Shown in pieces: positions 51,310 through 59,888 of a DNA stretch of 64,000 bases. The stretch comes from Euryarchaeota archaeon UBA557 (lineage in GTDB: Archaea > Thermoplasmatota > Poseidoniia > Poseidoniales > Thalassarchaeaceae): contig DARI01000002.1 of the NCBI GenBank assembly GCA_002503285.1, positions 62,001 through 126,000 on the forward strand. The letters run 5' to 3'. The translations under genes were made by a program, and so were the position numbers. The notes beneath the pieces are model-generated. The model was not told the DNA's origin. It did no database searches and was given only the letters and a program-made list of their open reading frames with translations. The number at the start of each line of letters is the position of its first letter. The first letter of the stretch is position 1.

Positions 51310-53079
51310 ATTAGAATTGCAGTATTAATTCAAGAGAGATGTAAACCAAATAGTTCTGCATTTACATATCTGCAGAAATATGCTGGGATGTGTGGAGGAG
51401 AATGTATCCAGGTTGAAGAAAACAAGTGTAAAATTCTTGAAGAAGCGTGTCCAGTGTGTTTTACTAGAGCTAAACTTTGCCCAGGAGATGCAGTCAAGGT
51501 GATTAATCTTCCAGAAGAGCTTAGTACGGATATGACCCATAGATATAGTTTAAATGGATTTAGGTTATTTCGTTTGCCCACTCCAAGACAGGATTCAGTA
51601 ATAGGAATTCTGGGGCCAAATGGTATTGGAAAATCTACTGCAATTAATCTTCTTTCTGGCTCCATAATGCCAAATCTTGGAGATTGGATTGACCCTCCGA
51701 CTGATTGGGAAAATATTATTGAAACATTTCCTAGAGGAGAATTAAGAGATTATCTGACTTTAGTATCAGAAGGAGAAATCAGCATAGCAGTGAAGCCACA
51801 ATACATCGATAAATTACCCAAATTATGGAGTGGAAAGGTAAGTGGATTGTTAACCAGAGTTAATGACATGGGAGAACTAGATAAATATGCTAAACTAACC
51901 GGCATTGAACATCTTTTAGAAAGGGAACTAAAAGATTTATCTGGAGGCGAATTACAAAGAGTTGCTATTTGCGCCACAATTCTCAAGGATGCTGAAGTAT
52001 ACTTCTTTGATGAGCCTTCTTCGTACCTTGATATTTATGAAAGGATGAGAATGGTCAGTATAATCCAAGATTTGGCCAGTAAAGGAAAAAGAGTCTTGGT
52101 AGTAGAACACGACTTAGCAATATTAGATGTACTTTGCGATATGTTACATATAATCTATGGAGACAGGGGGGCCTATGGTATATTTACTCCTTCAAGAACT
52201 ACAAGAGGCGCCATAAATGCTTATCTAGATGGCTTTCTACATGAAGAAAATGTTAGAATAAGAGATAAGCCAATAAAATTTCTAAGAGGAAGAACAAGAG
52301 GGGAAGAAATTGGACAGCCCATAATAAAATGGGGAGATATGGAAAAAACATTAGGAGATTTCAAGTTAATTACGGGTAAAGGAGAAGTTAAATCAGCAGA
52401 AGTTGTAGGTGTCGTAGGGCCCAATGCAACCGGAAAAACAACAATGGCAAAATTAATTGCTGGAGAATTAGAACCTGATAGTGGTTGGTGTACAACTAAT
52501 GCAAAAATTTCATACAAACCACAACACGTAAATACTGAATTTGAAGGAAGTGTTCAAAATTGGATGGATACTGAAATTGGAATGAAATGGAGATCAGGAG
52601 AATTTAATACACAAGTAATTAGGCCACTTAAAATTGATAAAATGTTGGAATTACAAGCAAAAAAGTTATCAGGAGGAGAATTACAGGCTGTAAGTATAGC
52701 AATATGTTTAGGTAAGGAAGCGGATCTTTACTTATTTGATGAACCTAGTGCGCACCTAGATGCTAATGCTAGAATGGAAACTGCAAAGGCAATAAGGAGG
52801 ATTATGGAAAGTAATGAAAAGGCTGCTTTTGTAATTGATCATGATATTTATTTCATCGACATAGTTAGTGATTCATTATTAGTTTTTGATGGAGAGGGAG
52901 GTAAAATAGGAAATGCTTTAGGGCCATTAAGTCTAAGGAAAGGTATGAATAAATTTCTAGCAAATGTCGATATTACTTTTAGAAGGGATCATGATTCTCA
53001 CAGGCCTCGAATCAATAAGCCTGGAAGTAGAAAGGACAGAGAACAAAAAGTTGAAGGTGAATACTTTTATGTTGAATAA
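51310..53079 (+). CDS. abce1: Ribosome recycling ATPase ABCE1 (RLI) with decayed Fe-S domain and apparent ATT start
   Basis: 589 residues if translation starts at ATT (51310). The family start M-RIAV aligns there as ATT-RIAVL, with GAGGTGA just upstream; the first ATG (51388) would delete 26 conserved-position residues. Two ABC domains are intact: Walker A GPNGIGKST and GPNATGKTT, signatures LSGGELQRV and LSGGELQAV, Walker B FFDEPSSYLD and LFDEPSAHLD, and the conserved C terminus (RRDHDSHRPR.NKPGSRKDREQK). The N-terminal ferredoxin-like domain keeps only four of the eight canonical Cys (C11, C47, C50, C57); the others are S16, about L21, about A25 and R53, with new Cys at 28, 32 and 40. ABCE1 splits post-termination ribosomes. 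GrpE follows with an 11-nt overlap. Confidence 0.92.
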   Translation: MRIAVLIQERCKPNSSAFTYLQKYAGMCGGECIQVEENKCKILEEACPVCFTRAKLCPGDAVKVINLPEELSTDMTHRYSLNGFRLFRLPTPRQDSVIGILGPNGIGKSTAINLLSGSIMPNLGDWIDPPTDWENIIETFPRGELRDYLTLVSEGEISIAVKPQYIDKLPKLWSGKVSGLLTRVNDMGELDKYAKLTGIEHLLERELKDLSGGELQRVAICATILKDAEVYFFDEPSSYLDIYERMRMVSIIQDLASKGKRVLVVEHDLAILDVLCDMLHIIYGDRGAYGIFTPSRTTRGAINAYLDGFLHEENVRIRDKPIKFLRGRTRGEEIGQPIIKWGDMEKTLGDFKLITGKGEVKSAEVVGVVGPNATGKTTMAKLIAGELEPDSGWCTTNAKISYKPQHVNTEFEGSVQNWMDTEIGMKWRSGEFNTQVIRPLKIDKMLELQAKKLSGGELQAVSIAICLGKEADLYLFDEPSAHLDANARMETAKAIRRIMESNEKAAFVIDHDIYFIDIVSDSLLVFDGEGGKIGNALGPLSLRKGMNKFLANVDITFRRDHDSHRPRINKPGSRKDREQKVEGEYFYVE

Positions 53080-53647
53080 AATAACCATCGAATTCTTGAA
53101 TGAAATAGTGGACGGGGGGGTTGTGTCAGGCGACTCAGAAGACGTACCAACTCCTGAAGATGAAGTAGAAATTGAATTAGAAGTGGAAATTGATCCCATT
53201 AGTGTAATGGAAGAAAAAATTGATAATTTGGAAAAAGAATTACAATATTCTGCAGCTGAAATAGTGAATGTAAGAAATCGGGCCATTAGAGATAGGAATG
53301 ATTCAATAAAATATGGTTGTAGCGGGTTGGCAACTCGATTGATACCAATAATAGATAATCTATCAAGGGCAATTAAAAGTAGTTCAACTGAAGAAAATAT
53401 ATCTGAATCATTAGTTGAAGGAATTAAAATGACAATAGATGGAATGATGGATGCCTTGAGGATTGAAGGAGTGAATAAAATAGATACTGAAGATGGTAAA
53501 TTTAATCCCATAAGCATGGAATCAATTGCATCAATGCCCTGCCCAGAAGGAAAAAACCCTGGAGATATAATCGAAATAATTGAAGATGGATACAAACTTC
53601 ATGATAGGGTTTTACGAGCGACTAAAGTCATAGTTGCAGAAGGGTGA
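53069..53647 (+). CDS. grpE: GrpE nucleotide exchange factor
   Basis: About 192 residues from the ATG at 53069, overlapping the ABCE1 stop by 11 nt; the frame is open further upstream but only inside ABCE1. An acidic N terminus (EDEVEIELEVEID) leads into the GrpE dimer coiled coil (EEKIDNLEKELQYSAAEIVNVRNRAIRD). The four-helix and beta-wing region ends in the signature GYKLHDRVLRATKVIVAEG. GrpE releases ADP from DnaK; it reached archaea by transfer from bacteria along with DnaK and DnaJ. Neither partner gene is within the window. Confidence 0.93.
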   Translation: MLNKITIEFLNEIVDGGVVSGDSEDVPTPEDEVEIELEVEIDPISVMEEKIDNLEKELQYSAAEIVNVRNRAIRDRNDSIKYGCSGLATRLIPIIDNLSRAIKSSSTEENISESLVEGIKMTIDGMMDALRIEGVNKIDTEDGKFNPISMESIASMPCPEGKNPGDIIEIIEDGYKLHDRVLRATKVIVAEG

Positions 53648-54159
53648 AATTTTTGGAAATAAATTTACTAAAAAAAAGGAGTTTTAACATAACAATATTT
53701 ATTTTAGTAACATATATTACTGCAGTAATATCAATTCAAATAATTGGGCCTGATTCGTTAATAATTCCTAATGAATTTCCAGAAGAATGCCCAAAGGATT
53801 CACTGAATTGTACAATGATTGGCCCGCAGCCTCATAGAGGTGAAGGTAAAACTGAATTACGCTTTAATTCTAATTTAAGTGAAGTGATTTTGGAGGCAAA
53901 AACTTGGATAAATGATCAACCAAGAACTGAAATTCTTGGAGAATGGGATAATCAAATCCATGCTGTATTTAGAACTATGATATTGAGATTTCCGGATGAT
54001 TTTGTAATTAATTTACATTGTGAAAACGGTACTTCTGTGATGCATATTTATTCGAAATCTCGAATGGGGATTAGTGACTTGGGAGTAAATAATGAAAGGG
54101 TATCGCTATTTACTAAACATATGGAGAATGCAGATTTAAATTCATCAATATGTTTTTGA
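53644..54159 (+). CDS. DUF1499 family protein with N-terminal membrane anchor
   Basis: 171 residues starting at a GTG that overlaps the grpE stop (GTGA). One hydrophobic helix (about 14-35) is followed by a periplasm-side or cytoplasmic domain with the DUF1499 pattern: VFRTMILRFPDDFVINL, then MHIYSKSRMGISDLGVNNERV. The SRxGxSDlGvNxxR end motif is diagnostic. Function of the family unknown; members often sit near membrane or stress genes. Cys residues (ECPKDSLNC) near 50-58 may form a disulfide. Confidence 0.8.
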   Translation: MKFLEINLLKKRSFNITIFILVTYITAVISIQIIGPDSLIIPNEFPEECPKDSLNCTMIGPQPHRGEGKTELRFNSNLSEVILEAKTWINDQPRTEILGEWDNQIHAVFRTMILRFPDDFVINLHCENGTSVMHIYSKSRMGISDLGVNNERVSLFTKHMENADLNSSICF

Positions 54160-54181
54160 AGAATTTTAGAGAAGATGACAT

Positions 54182-54445
54182 TTATTTGGACCTAAGTCTA
54201 GTAACGCCGATGATTACCAATAGTATACAAATTAATGCCGATATATTAGAAATTATGATAGCATAAGAAGACATGAGGATACCATAAATTAACCACAATA
54301 ATAATGCTGAAGCAACTAACCAAAATGTAGGTAAAGAAATTCCTTCATGCGAACCATCATGCCAAACCTCTTTTATTTGGGGAATCCAGGCTATGACTCC
54401 TAAAAATCCAGCAAATAACCCAATAAATTCTATGTAAACCGACAA
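54182..54445 (-). CDS. SemiSWEET sugar transporter (MtN3/PQ-loop family)
   Basis: 87 residues, the standard SemiSWEET size, with three hydrophobic helices (5-23, 38-57, 62-82). The PQ motif is GVIAWIPQIKEVW in TM1, followed by GISLPTFWL at the start of TM2 and Trp/Asn residues near the sugar site (VASALLLWLIYG; IIISNISALIC). Two subunits form one sugar pore in the family. It lies 9 nt downstream of the hydroxyacyl-CoA dehydrogenase gene on the same strand, likely co-transcribed. Confidence 0.88.
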   Translation of the reverse strand: MSVYIEFIGLFAGFLGVIAWIPQIKEVWHDGSHEGISLPTFWLVASALLLWLIYGILMSSYAIIISNISALICILLVIIGVTRLRSK

Positions 54446-54454
54446 ACAAAATCC

Positions 54455-55378
54455 TCATATATCGTCTCTTTCTACTTTGGTTCCACTGGACCAATCATAA
54501 ATTCCTTTTCCGGACTTCATACCTAGATGGCCAGCATCAACTAAATTTTTAAGAAGAGGATGTGGAACATAATGATCGTCGGAGAATGAAAGAGCCAGAT
54601 TAGATAAGATATCTTTTCTTACGTCCAAACCCACCAAATCAGATAATTCTAGAGGGCCGATTGGGTGTTTATATCCAAGTACCATGGCAGTATCGATATC
54701 ACTTGCTGAAGCCACTCCCTCTGCCAACATCCTAATAGCCTCATTACCCAAAACTACTCCCAATCTACTCGTAGCAAAACCAGGTACATCTTTAACAAGA
54801 ATAGTTATTTTACCCATCTTTAGTCCGATTAATCTAGATGAATCTATAGTTTCTTGGGAGCATTTATCATGATGGATTAATTCAAGTAGTTTCATTATCG
54901 GAACTGGATTAAAGAAATGCATCCCTATTACTCTCTCTGGACTATTAGTTGCATCGGCTATTTCTGAAATTGATAAGCTAGAAGTGTTAGATGCCATAAT
55001 TGTATGAGAAGGGACTAATTTTTCAATTTTCGAAAATAAATTCTTTTTTAATTCCATAATCTCAGGGATTGCTTCGATGACTAAATCTGTTGACTTCAAT
55101 GCATCTTCTAAGTCTGTGTGAGTAGTCAATTTGGAATTCCAAATTTCTTTTTCTATTTTCGTAGTTTTTCCAATTTGAATTCCTTTATTCCAAAAGGCAT
55201 CAATATTAGATATTGCATTTTTTAAACTTTTAGTTGAGGTATCAAAAATCCTAGTTTCCCAACCGCATTGAGCAGAAATTTGGGCTATCCCCGCGCCCAT
55301 TGTTCCTGCGCCGATGATGGTTACAATTCTAACATCCATACCAACTGGCTGCACCAATAGACCATATGGTTTACTCAA
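54455..55378 (-). CDS. 3-hydroxyacyl-CoA (3-hydroxybutyryl-CoA) dehydrogenase
   Basis: 307 residues from a TTG at 55378 that overlaps the upstream stop as TTGA; an ATG at 55339, close to the first Rossmann strand, gives 294. The NAD motif is VTIIGAGTMGAGIAQ. The catalytic His and Glu follow in GMHFFNPVPIMKLLELI, with SNTSSLSISEIA before them. The C-terminal dimer domain has GYKHPIGPLELSDLVGLD, typical of the single-function HBD/PaaH enzymes. It oxidises L-3-hydroxyacyl-CoA to 3-ketoacyl-CoA. With the BoxB-like oxygenase and enoyl-CoA hydratase it forms a CoA-thioester degradation cluster. Confidence 0.93.
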   Translation of the reverse strand: MSKPYGLLVQPVGMDVRIVTIIGAGTMGAGIAQISAQCGWETRIFDTSTKSLKNAISNIDAFWNKGIQIGKTTKIEKEIWNSKLTTHTDLEDALKSTDLVIEAIPEIMELKKNLFSKIEKLVPSHTIMASNTSSLSISEIADATNSPERVIGMHFFNPVPIMKLLELIHHDKCSQETIDSSRLIGLKMGKITILVKDVPGFATSRLGVVLGNEAIRMLAEGVASASDIDTAMVLGYKHPIGPLELSDLVGLDVRKDILSNLALSFSDDHYVPHPLLKNLVDAGHLGMKSGKGIYDWSSGTKVERDDI

Positions 55379-55938
55379 TCTTGACGCCCATATGCTGCTA
55401 AAGCAGCCTGAAATAACCTTTGCCGAGGAACATCATGTTCCAGAAAACAAGTGAATGGTGCAACATCTTTTAGTAGTTCTATTGCACTTACATAAGCACC
55501 ATAAATAAATGGATCAGCCACATCAGTAGAAGGAATATTGATTCCCAATTTTACGAGACCTTTGCGAGTATCTTCATCCCATATTGCATAAGTATGGTGC
55601 GTAAAATGAAGATATGCCGACAATCGATGTATGTCTGATCTGGCTTTTTGAGTAAAACTATCAATAAGTAATGTATCCGGATATCTAATAGCATAGAGTG
55701 CTAATTTAATTTCTCGAGTAGTTTCCTCTTTCCAATCTCTTTGGTCAAGATTCATCCATGAATCTATCATATTCAACATTTCATCATCATATGGACGTTT
55801 TACTGTATATAGTAGTTTTTCGTATTCATCTGATTTTTGAATATCAGAATGATGGTGTTGATAGAATAAATCAGTTAAATTATCAAAAAATGGTTTGCAT
55901 TTTTCTTTATCAAAGGCTAAAAGTGATACATGCTGCAT
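55375..55938 (-). CDS. Unknown helical protein in the CoA-catabolism cluster
   Basis: 187 residues, largely helical, no signal peptide or membrane segment, no family I can name. It is rich in His and aromatic residues (YQHHHSDIQ, LHFTHHTYAIWDEDTRKGL), and the last part (YVSAIELLKDVAPF, VPRQRLFQAALAAYGRQD) has the look of a small HhH-type helical domain. Its stop overlaps the dehydrogenase start, and it lies 18 nt after the BoxB-like gene. It is therefore embedded in that operon and may be an accessory subunit of the oxygenase. Confidence 0.6.
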   Translation of the reverse strand: MQHVSLLAFDKEKCKPFFDNLTDLFYQHHHSDIQKSDEYEKLLYTVKRPYDDEMLNMIDSWMNLDQRDWKEETTREIKLALYAIRYPDTLLIDSFTQKARSDIHRLSAYLHFTHHTYAIWDEDTRKGLVKLGINIPSTDVADPFIYGAYVSAIELLKDVAPFTCFLEHDVPRQRLFQAALAAYGRQD

Positions 55939-55956
55939 TTAAATCACCATATTCCA

Positions 55957-57099
55957 TCAATTACCTTTCCATTGCCTATATTGAATCCAATCTTGCTTCA
56001 TATAATCATTCATCAATTTATCTTCATCTTCTTGGGTAGGCAATACACTAATCAGATATGCATCATATTCTTCTTCAGTACCTACAAAATTTTCACCCGT
56101 AATAGTATATTGTTCGTCAGAATACATACCAATTCCCCTGTTAAATTTATCTGAAGGGATAAATAATTCAGGTTCCCCCTCTTTTCTAGCAGAGCTTATC
56201 CTACGCATTTCTTCCCTTAGTTCTTGAAAATATAGTTCCCTACTTGCTTCATTTAAATGTTCTCGGTCGGCCTCAGAGTCACTTTCCCTCTCGTCATATC
56301 TACCTTTTACTCCGTATACATAAGCCCATTGGGCACTTGTAGAATCATCTGTACCAAATAGATCAAGACCAGTGCTGATCCATTTATTCAAATATTTTTG
56401 TAGTAAAGCACAAGGTATTACTCCTTGTTTTACGATTCTTCTCAAGCCATTAGCACCCGTACCAAGATGAAATGATTCCTCCTTTAGCATTGGCCCCATT
56501 GATGCTGCTAGGGGCTTGAAAGAGGATGTACTTAACATTTTAAGCTGGTATTTACCATCCCTATCTATAAAATGAGTGAAACAAAAGAAATCTAACCAGT
56601 GATCTATCGGGGCATTAAAGGAACCAAGAATTCTAGTACCCTCTTGTGCATTTCTCTCTAATAATTTGGATGCTTCCCTTACTCCCTGTTCGCCAAAATA
56701 GGTACACAAGACATATGCCATCTGCCAACCATGTCTTTGTTCCTCGCACATTATCCTTAATGCTGACTTTTTATCATATTCTGTAGGAGCGGTATCCAAA
56801 AGGTGGTGTTGCTGTTCTACGCTAGCAAATTCAGTGTCACCTTGTACACTAATCATACTGATAATGGCATCCCTTATGTTTTGTTGAGGTATTTGCATCC
56901 TCCTTTCCCATTTTGGCATACCTTCAAAATCTCCAAATTCAATTTGATTACCTGCGGTATCCCAATCAAATTTTATATCAAATCTATAATCTCCCAACCA
57001 AGATGGATCGAATCCAATTCTAGTTTGCCATTCACTGAAGTCATTTATCCATGCTTCAAAGTTGGGCGAATAATCCTGTACTATTTCTGTGTCTGCCAT
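55957..57099 (-). CDS. BoxB/PaaA-like di-iron CoA-ester epoxidase
   Basis: 380 residues of ferritin-like four-helix fold. The di-iron ligands are visible as two carboxylate sets: Glu in GDTEFASVEQQHHLL with ExxH in EEQRHGWQM, and a second ExxH in KEESFHLG. LLERNAQEGTRILGSFNAPIDHWLDFFCFTHFIDRDGKYQL is strikingly like BoxB of the aerobic benzoyl-CoA pathway; PaaA is the next relative. BoxB has about 470 residues, so this is a shorter version. It should epoxidise a CoA-activated aromatic ring with O2, but no BoxA reductase, BoxC or PaaBCE is in the window, so the electron donor and exact substrate are open. Confidence 0.8.
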   Translation of the reverse strand: MADTEIVQDYSPNFEAWINDFSEWQTRIGFDPSWLGDYRFDIKFDWDTAGNQIEFGDFEGMPKWERRMQIPQQNIRDAIISMISVQGDTEFASVEQQHHLLDTAPTEYDKKSALRIMCEEQRHGWQMAYVLCTYFGEQGVREASKLLERNAQEGTRILGSFNAPIDHWLDFFCFTHFIDRDGKYQLKMLSTSSFKPLAASMGPMLKEESFHLGTGANGLRRIVKQGVIPCALLQKYLNKWISTGLDLFGTDDSTSAQWAYVYGVKGRYDERESDSEADREHLNEASRELYFQELREEMRRISSARKEGEPELFIPSDKFNRGIGMYSDEQYTITGENFVGTEEEYDAYLISVLPTQEDEDKLMNDYMKQDWIQYRQWKGN

Positions 57100-57163
57100 A
57101 TAAAAATGGGAGAGGTAATCAGTATATGAATAAGTGTATACAAAGATGAAAAAATTGAGTTAA

Positions 57164-58024
57164 TTATTTCCCCTTGAACCTTGGTGTACGACGTTCTACA
57201 TATGATGCAATGCCTTCTTTGGCATCTTCTGACTGAAACAAATCAGATTGTAATTCTCTCTCTAAAGCGAGATGAGATTCAAGAGGTATCTCAATACCAC
57301 TTTGCACGCTTCTCTTGATATTTCCAATTGCTTTTGCTGCAGCGAGAGGAAGCGTGAATTGGCCTGCATAATCCAATACATCAGTCCTGAAATCATTCAA
57401 ACCAACGCTATCATATATATCATGTATTAAGTCCATATCTCTTGCCTCTTCAAATGAAAATTTTCTACCAGTAACCATTATTTCCATTGCTCTTGCTTTA
57501 CCTACCAAGCGAGCTAATCGAGCGGTTCCGCCAGTTCCTGCAAGTACCCCTAGTGAGACTTCAGGTAATCCAATTTGAAAATTTCCTTTATGTGCTATCC
57601 TTATGTCTGCTGCCATAGCGATTTCGAGTCCCCCTCCTACAGTATGGCCATTTAATGCAGCAATAACTAATTTTGGTGTTTGCTCGAGGCGGGAAAGAGT
57701 TTCATTGGCATGCAAGCAGAAGAAATATTTGTATCTTGGAGATAATGTATTTAGATAATTTATGCTTGCTCCTGCTGAAAAGAATTTATTTCCATGGCCT
57801 GTCAATAATATTACAGAAACATCACCATCAAATCGAGCAGTCAAAATGGCTAAATCTATATCTTCCCACATTTCACGCGTATAAGTATTGACTGAGGTTC
57901 TTCCTTCGGAAAGAGGTTTTCCATCAGTGTCAGAGATTAGTTCTATAATGGCAATGCCATTATCAGTCACTCCATAATTAACCAAATTATTAGGCATTGA
58001 TTTTAGTTCGGGCCAAGAAGACAT
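57164..58024 (-). CDS. Enoyl-CoA hydratase/isomerase family protein
   Basis: About 286 residues from the ATG at 58024; the longer frame to 58075 lacks support. The crotonase fold is shown by the CoA-site FFSAGASINYL, the oxyanion-hole ALNGHTVGGGLEIAMAADIRIA and the acidic active-site loop FQIGLPEVSLGVLAGTGGTARLARLVG. The conserved catalytic Glu in PEVSLG corresponds to a hydratase Glu; the second one is less clear. The extra N-terminal 25 residues and the DLIHD region are ordinary. It likely hydrates an enoyl-CoA or opens a ring product in the cluster with the BoxB-like oxygenase and HBD. Confidence 0.9.
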   Translation of the reverse strand: MSSWPELKSMPNNLVNYGVTDNGIAIIELISDTDGKPLSEGRTSVNTYTREMWEDIDLAILTARFDGDVSVILLTGHGNKFFSAGASINYLNTLSPRYKYFFCLHANETLSRLEQTPKLVIAALNGHTVGGGLEIAMAADIRIAHKGNFQIGLPEVSLGVLAGTGGTARLARLVGKARAMEIMVTGRKFSFEEARDMDLIHDIYDSVGLNDFRTDVLDYAGQFTLPLAAAKAIGNIKRSVQSGIEIPLESHLALERELQSDLFQSEDAKEGIASYVERRTPRFKGK

Positions 58025-58078
58025 GATAATGGGAATATGATGGGTTATTTCAATCAAACGGAAAATATAGGTCACACA

Positions 58079-59305
58079 TCAAGTATCGGATTCAGTAAAT
58101 GATAAATGAGCCCCAGATTTCCTTACACGGTCCCATTGTTTACCAATTTCCAAAGCTGCAGGACTCTGCTCCCAAATATCTCTCTTAAGTGCCTTCCTAA
58201 ATGGCATATGGTTTACTACACGGCCATCGGGAAGTTCTTTTTTCTTCAACATGCTTAACTTAACAATGGGCCATAATAATTTACGAAAAATTCCAGGCGA
58301 ATAAAGCCATCTAAGAAATGCTAGGCCATCTCCTTTTCGTTTTTGGTCCCACATCCAATATCTAGCAGCTAGTTTAAATCCTCTGTCTCCAATTCTGTTT
58401 AATAAAAAGCGATTAGTAGCACTAGATTTGACAAGTGGTATTAGTCTCTTACGAATTTCCAATTCATAATTGCACTCTCCAAGAATTCCTTTGGCCGCTA
58501 ATACTCCGCTTGTGATAGCATATCTCATGCCAAACCCCCACATAAAATCCTGTAATCCGCCTGCTTCACCAACGTAGTAACGACCTTTGTGAACATATTT
58601 TTTGGGGAGTGAAAAATCTCCTTTTCCTCCTACTCTCTTTATTGGTTTTCGATTTAATTCGTATCTATCCTCGTACCACGCAATAGTTTCATTCAAATAA
58701 CGACTGCTTTTCTTTTGTTTTCGCCATAAGCAGGTACAAATCAGTCCAATTCCATCTATTATTATCAAGTAAGAATAAGCCCCTGGTGCTAATTTATCAT
58801 TTAATTGCAAAGTTACATGGTTAGGATGATCAGTATGAAAAATTTCACCAAATGCAACAGCACTGGATTCTTTTGGGCCTGCGGCTATAATGTCGCATTC
58901 ATCTGGAGATTTACGTACTCCATAATGTATTTTTACACCAGCTTCTATTGCCATACGCTTCATGCCTTGATCGATGCAATGTTCGTCTGTACCTCTTTCA
59001 ACAACTCTGAATGCTATAGATTCTGTTTTGGGTCGAGTAATGACATCATCAGGATGTGCTAAATCTACCACATCAAAACTGTTAGACTTGAAGTAATCAG
59101 GCTTGAGCCCCCATTGCTTCATTTCATCAAAAAAATCTGGAGCTGATGTCCAATTCTCGATACCTTGAAAATCTCCATCGAAACGAGCGCCGCTATCTTT
59201 CCTGACATCATATACATGTACTTCTTTTCCAGCATTTGCCAATATTGTTGCTGCTGAAAGTCCAGAAAGTCCCGCCCCTAAGATGTGGAAGGGAGTATTG
59301 TCCAT
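58079..59305 (-). CDS. Geranylgeranyl-reductase-like FAD-dependent oxidoreductase
   Basis: About 408 residues from the ATG at 59305, which places the dinucleotide motif (HILGAGLSGLSAATILANAG) right at the N terminus. The second FAD motif is RYYVGEAGGLQDFMWGFGMRYAITSGVLAA, the GDA/GEA box of the geranylgeranyl reductase family. The C-terminal 100 residues are basic and helical. In archaea such enzymes saturate the isoprenoid chains of membrane lipids; other members act on chlorophyll, carotenoid or aromatic substrates. The position 54 nt before the enoyl-CoA hydratase gene leaves both lipid and catabolic roles open. Divergent from moaE. Confidence 0.82.
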   Translation of the reverse strand: MDNTPFHILGAGLSGLSAATILANAGKEVHVYDVRKDSGARFDGDFQGIENWTSAPDFFDEMKQWGLKPDYFKSNSFDVVDLAHPDDVITRPKTESIAFRVVERGTDEHCIDQGMKRMAIEAGVKIHYGVRKSPDECDIIAAGPKESSAVAFGEIFHTDHPNHVTLQLNDKLAPGAYSYLIIIDGIGLICTCLWRKQKKSSRYLNETIAWYEDRYELNRKPIKRVGGKGDFSLPKKYVHKGRYYVGEAGGLQDFMWGFGMRYAITSGVLAAKGILGECNYELEIRKRLIPLVKSSATNRFLLNRIGDRGFKLAARYWMWDQKRKGDGLAFLRWLYSPGIFRKLLWPIVKLSMLKKKELPDGRVVNHMPFRKALKRDIWEQSPAALEIGKQWDRVRKSGAHLSFTESDT

Positions 59306-59386
59306 ACATACAACGGAGGAAGTTCTAAACTTCAACAATTGGGTAATTTCCGCTGTATTCAAGTCTCTGCGTACCATGGGGGTGAC

Positions 59387-59809
59387 GTGAAGGACGTAAT
59401 AATAACAATAGAATCTGCCAAACTTGAGCCAGATGAGTTAAGGAAAATGATAGATTCAGATGATTGTGGTAGCATAGTTTCATTCATAGGCTTGACAAGA
59501 GGAATTGAAAATTCAATAAAAATAAGAGAGTTAATTTTTGATGCATGGGAAGAAAAATTACCAAATATATTAAAAAGATTAGGTGATGAATCTATTAAAA
59601 AATTTGGAGTTAAAAAAGTAATTATTTCACATCGAATTGGAAGAGTAAGTCCAAAGGAACCTATTGTTTGTATTCACGTTGCATCAACGCATAGAAAGGA
59701 AGGTTTTATTGCATGCAGTTGGCTAATTGATGAGTTAAAAAGTCAAGCACCATTGTGGAAAAAAGAAGTACGAGAAGATGGAGTTATTTGGAAAAAAGGT
59801 TTAGGTTAG
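59387..59809 (+). CDS. moaE: Molybdopterin synthase catalytic subunit MoaE
   Basis: About 140 residues from a GTG at 59387, behind GGGGGTGAC; an in-frame ATG at 59285 would run into the divergent gene. MoaE features: CGSIVSFIGLTRG, LIFDAWEE, the active-site strand VIISHRIGRVSPKEPIVCIHVASTHRKEGF, and the terminal Lys-rich APLWKKE.REDG.IWKKG motif with catalytic Lys residues. MoaE transfers sulfur from MoaD thiocarboxylate to precursor Z (cPMP). No moaD is in the window; moaC follows 79 nt later. Confidence 0.93.
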   Translation: MKDVIITIESAKLEPDELRKMIDSDDCGSIVSFIGLTRGIENSIKIRELIFDAWEEKLPNILKRLGDESIKKFGVKKVIISHRIGRVSPKEPIVCIHVASTHRKEGFIACSWLIDELKSQAPLWKKEVREDGVIWKKGLG

Positions 59810-59888
59810 AAATTGTAGTTAAATTTTATAAAATTAGTCTATGTTTATAAAAATTCAAATATATGCCCATGTTACTAGAAACGATATT

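Noticed and set aside
52957..53595. 212-residue open frame opposite the end of ABCE1 and grpE
   Set aside because: Antisense to two well-recognised genes; its Ser/Ile-rich composition is what AT-rich coding strands produce on the other side.
53069..54159. A complete DnaK chaperone operon starting at grpE
   Set aside because: The next gene is a DUF1499 membrane protein and the strand then reverses; dnaK and dnaJ are not here.
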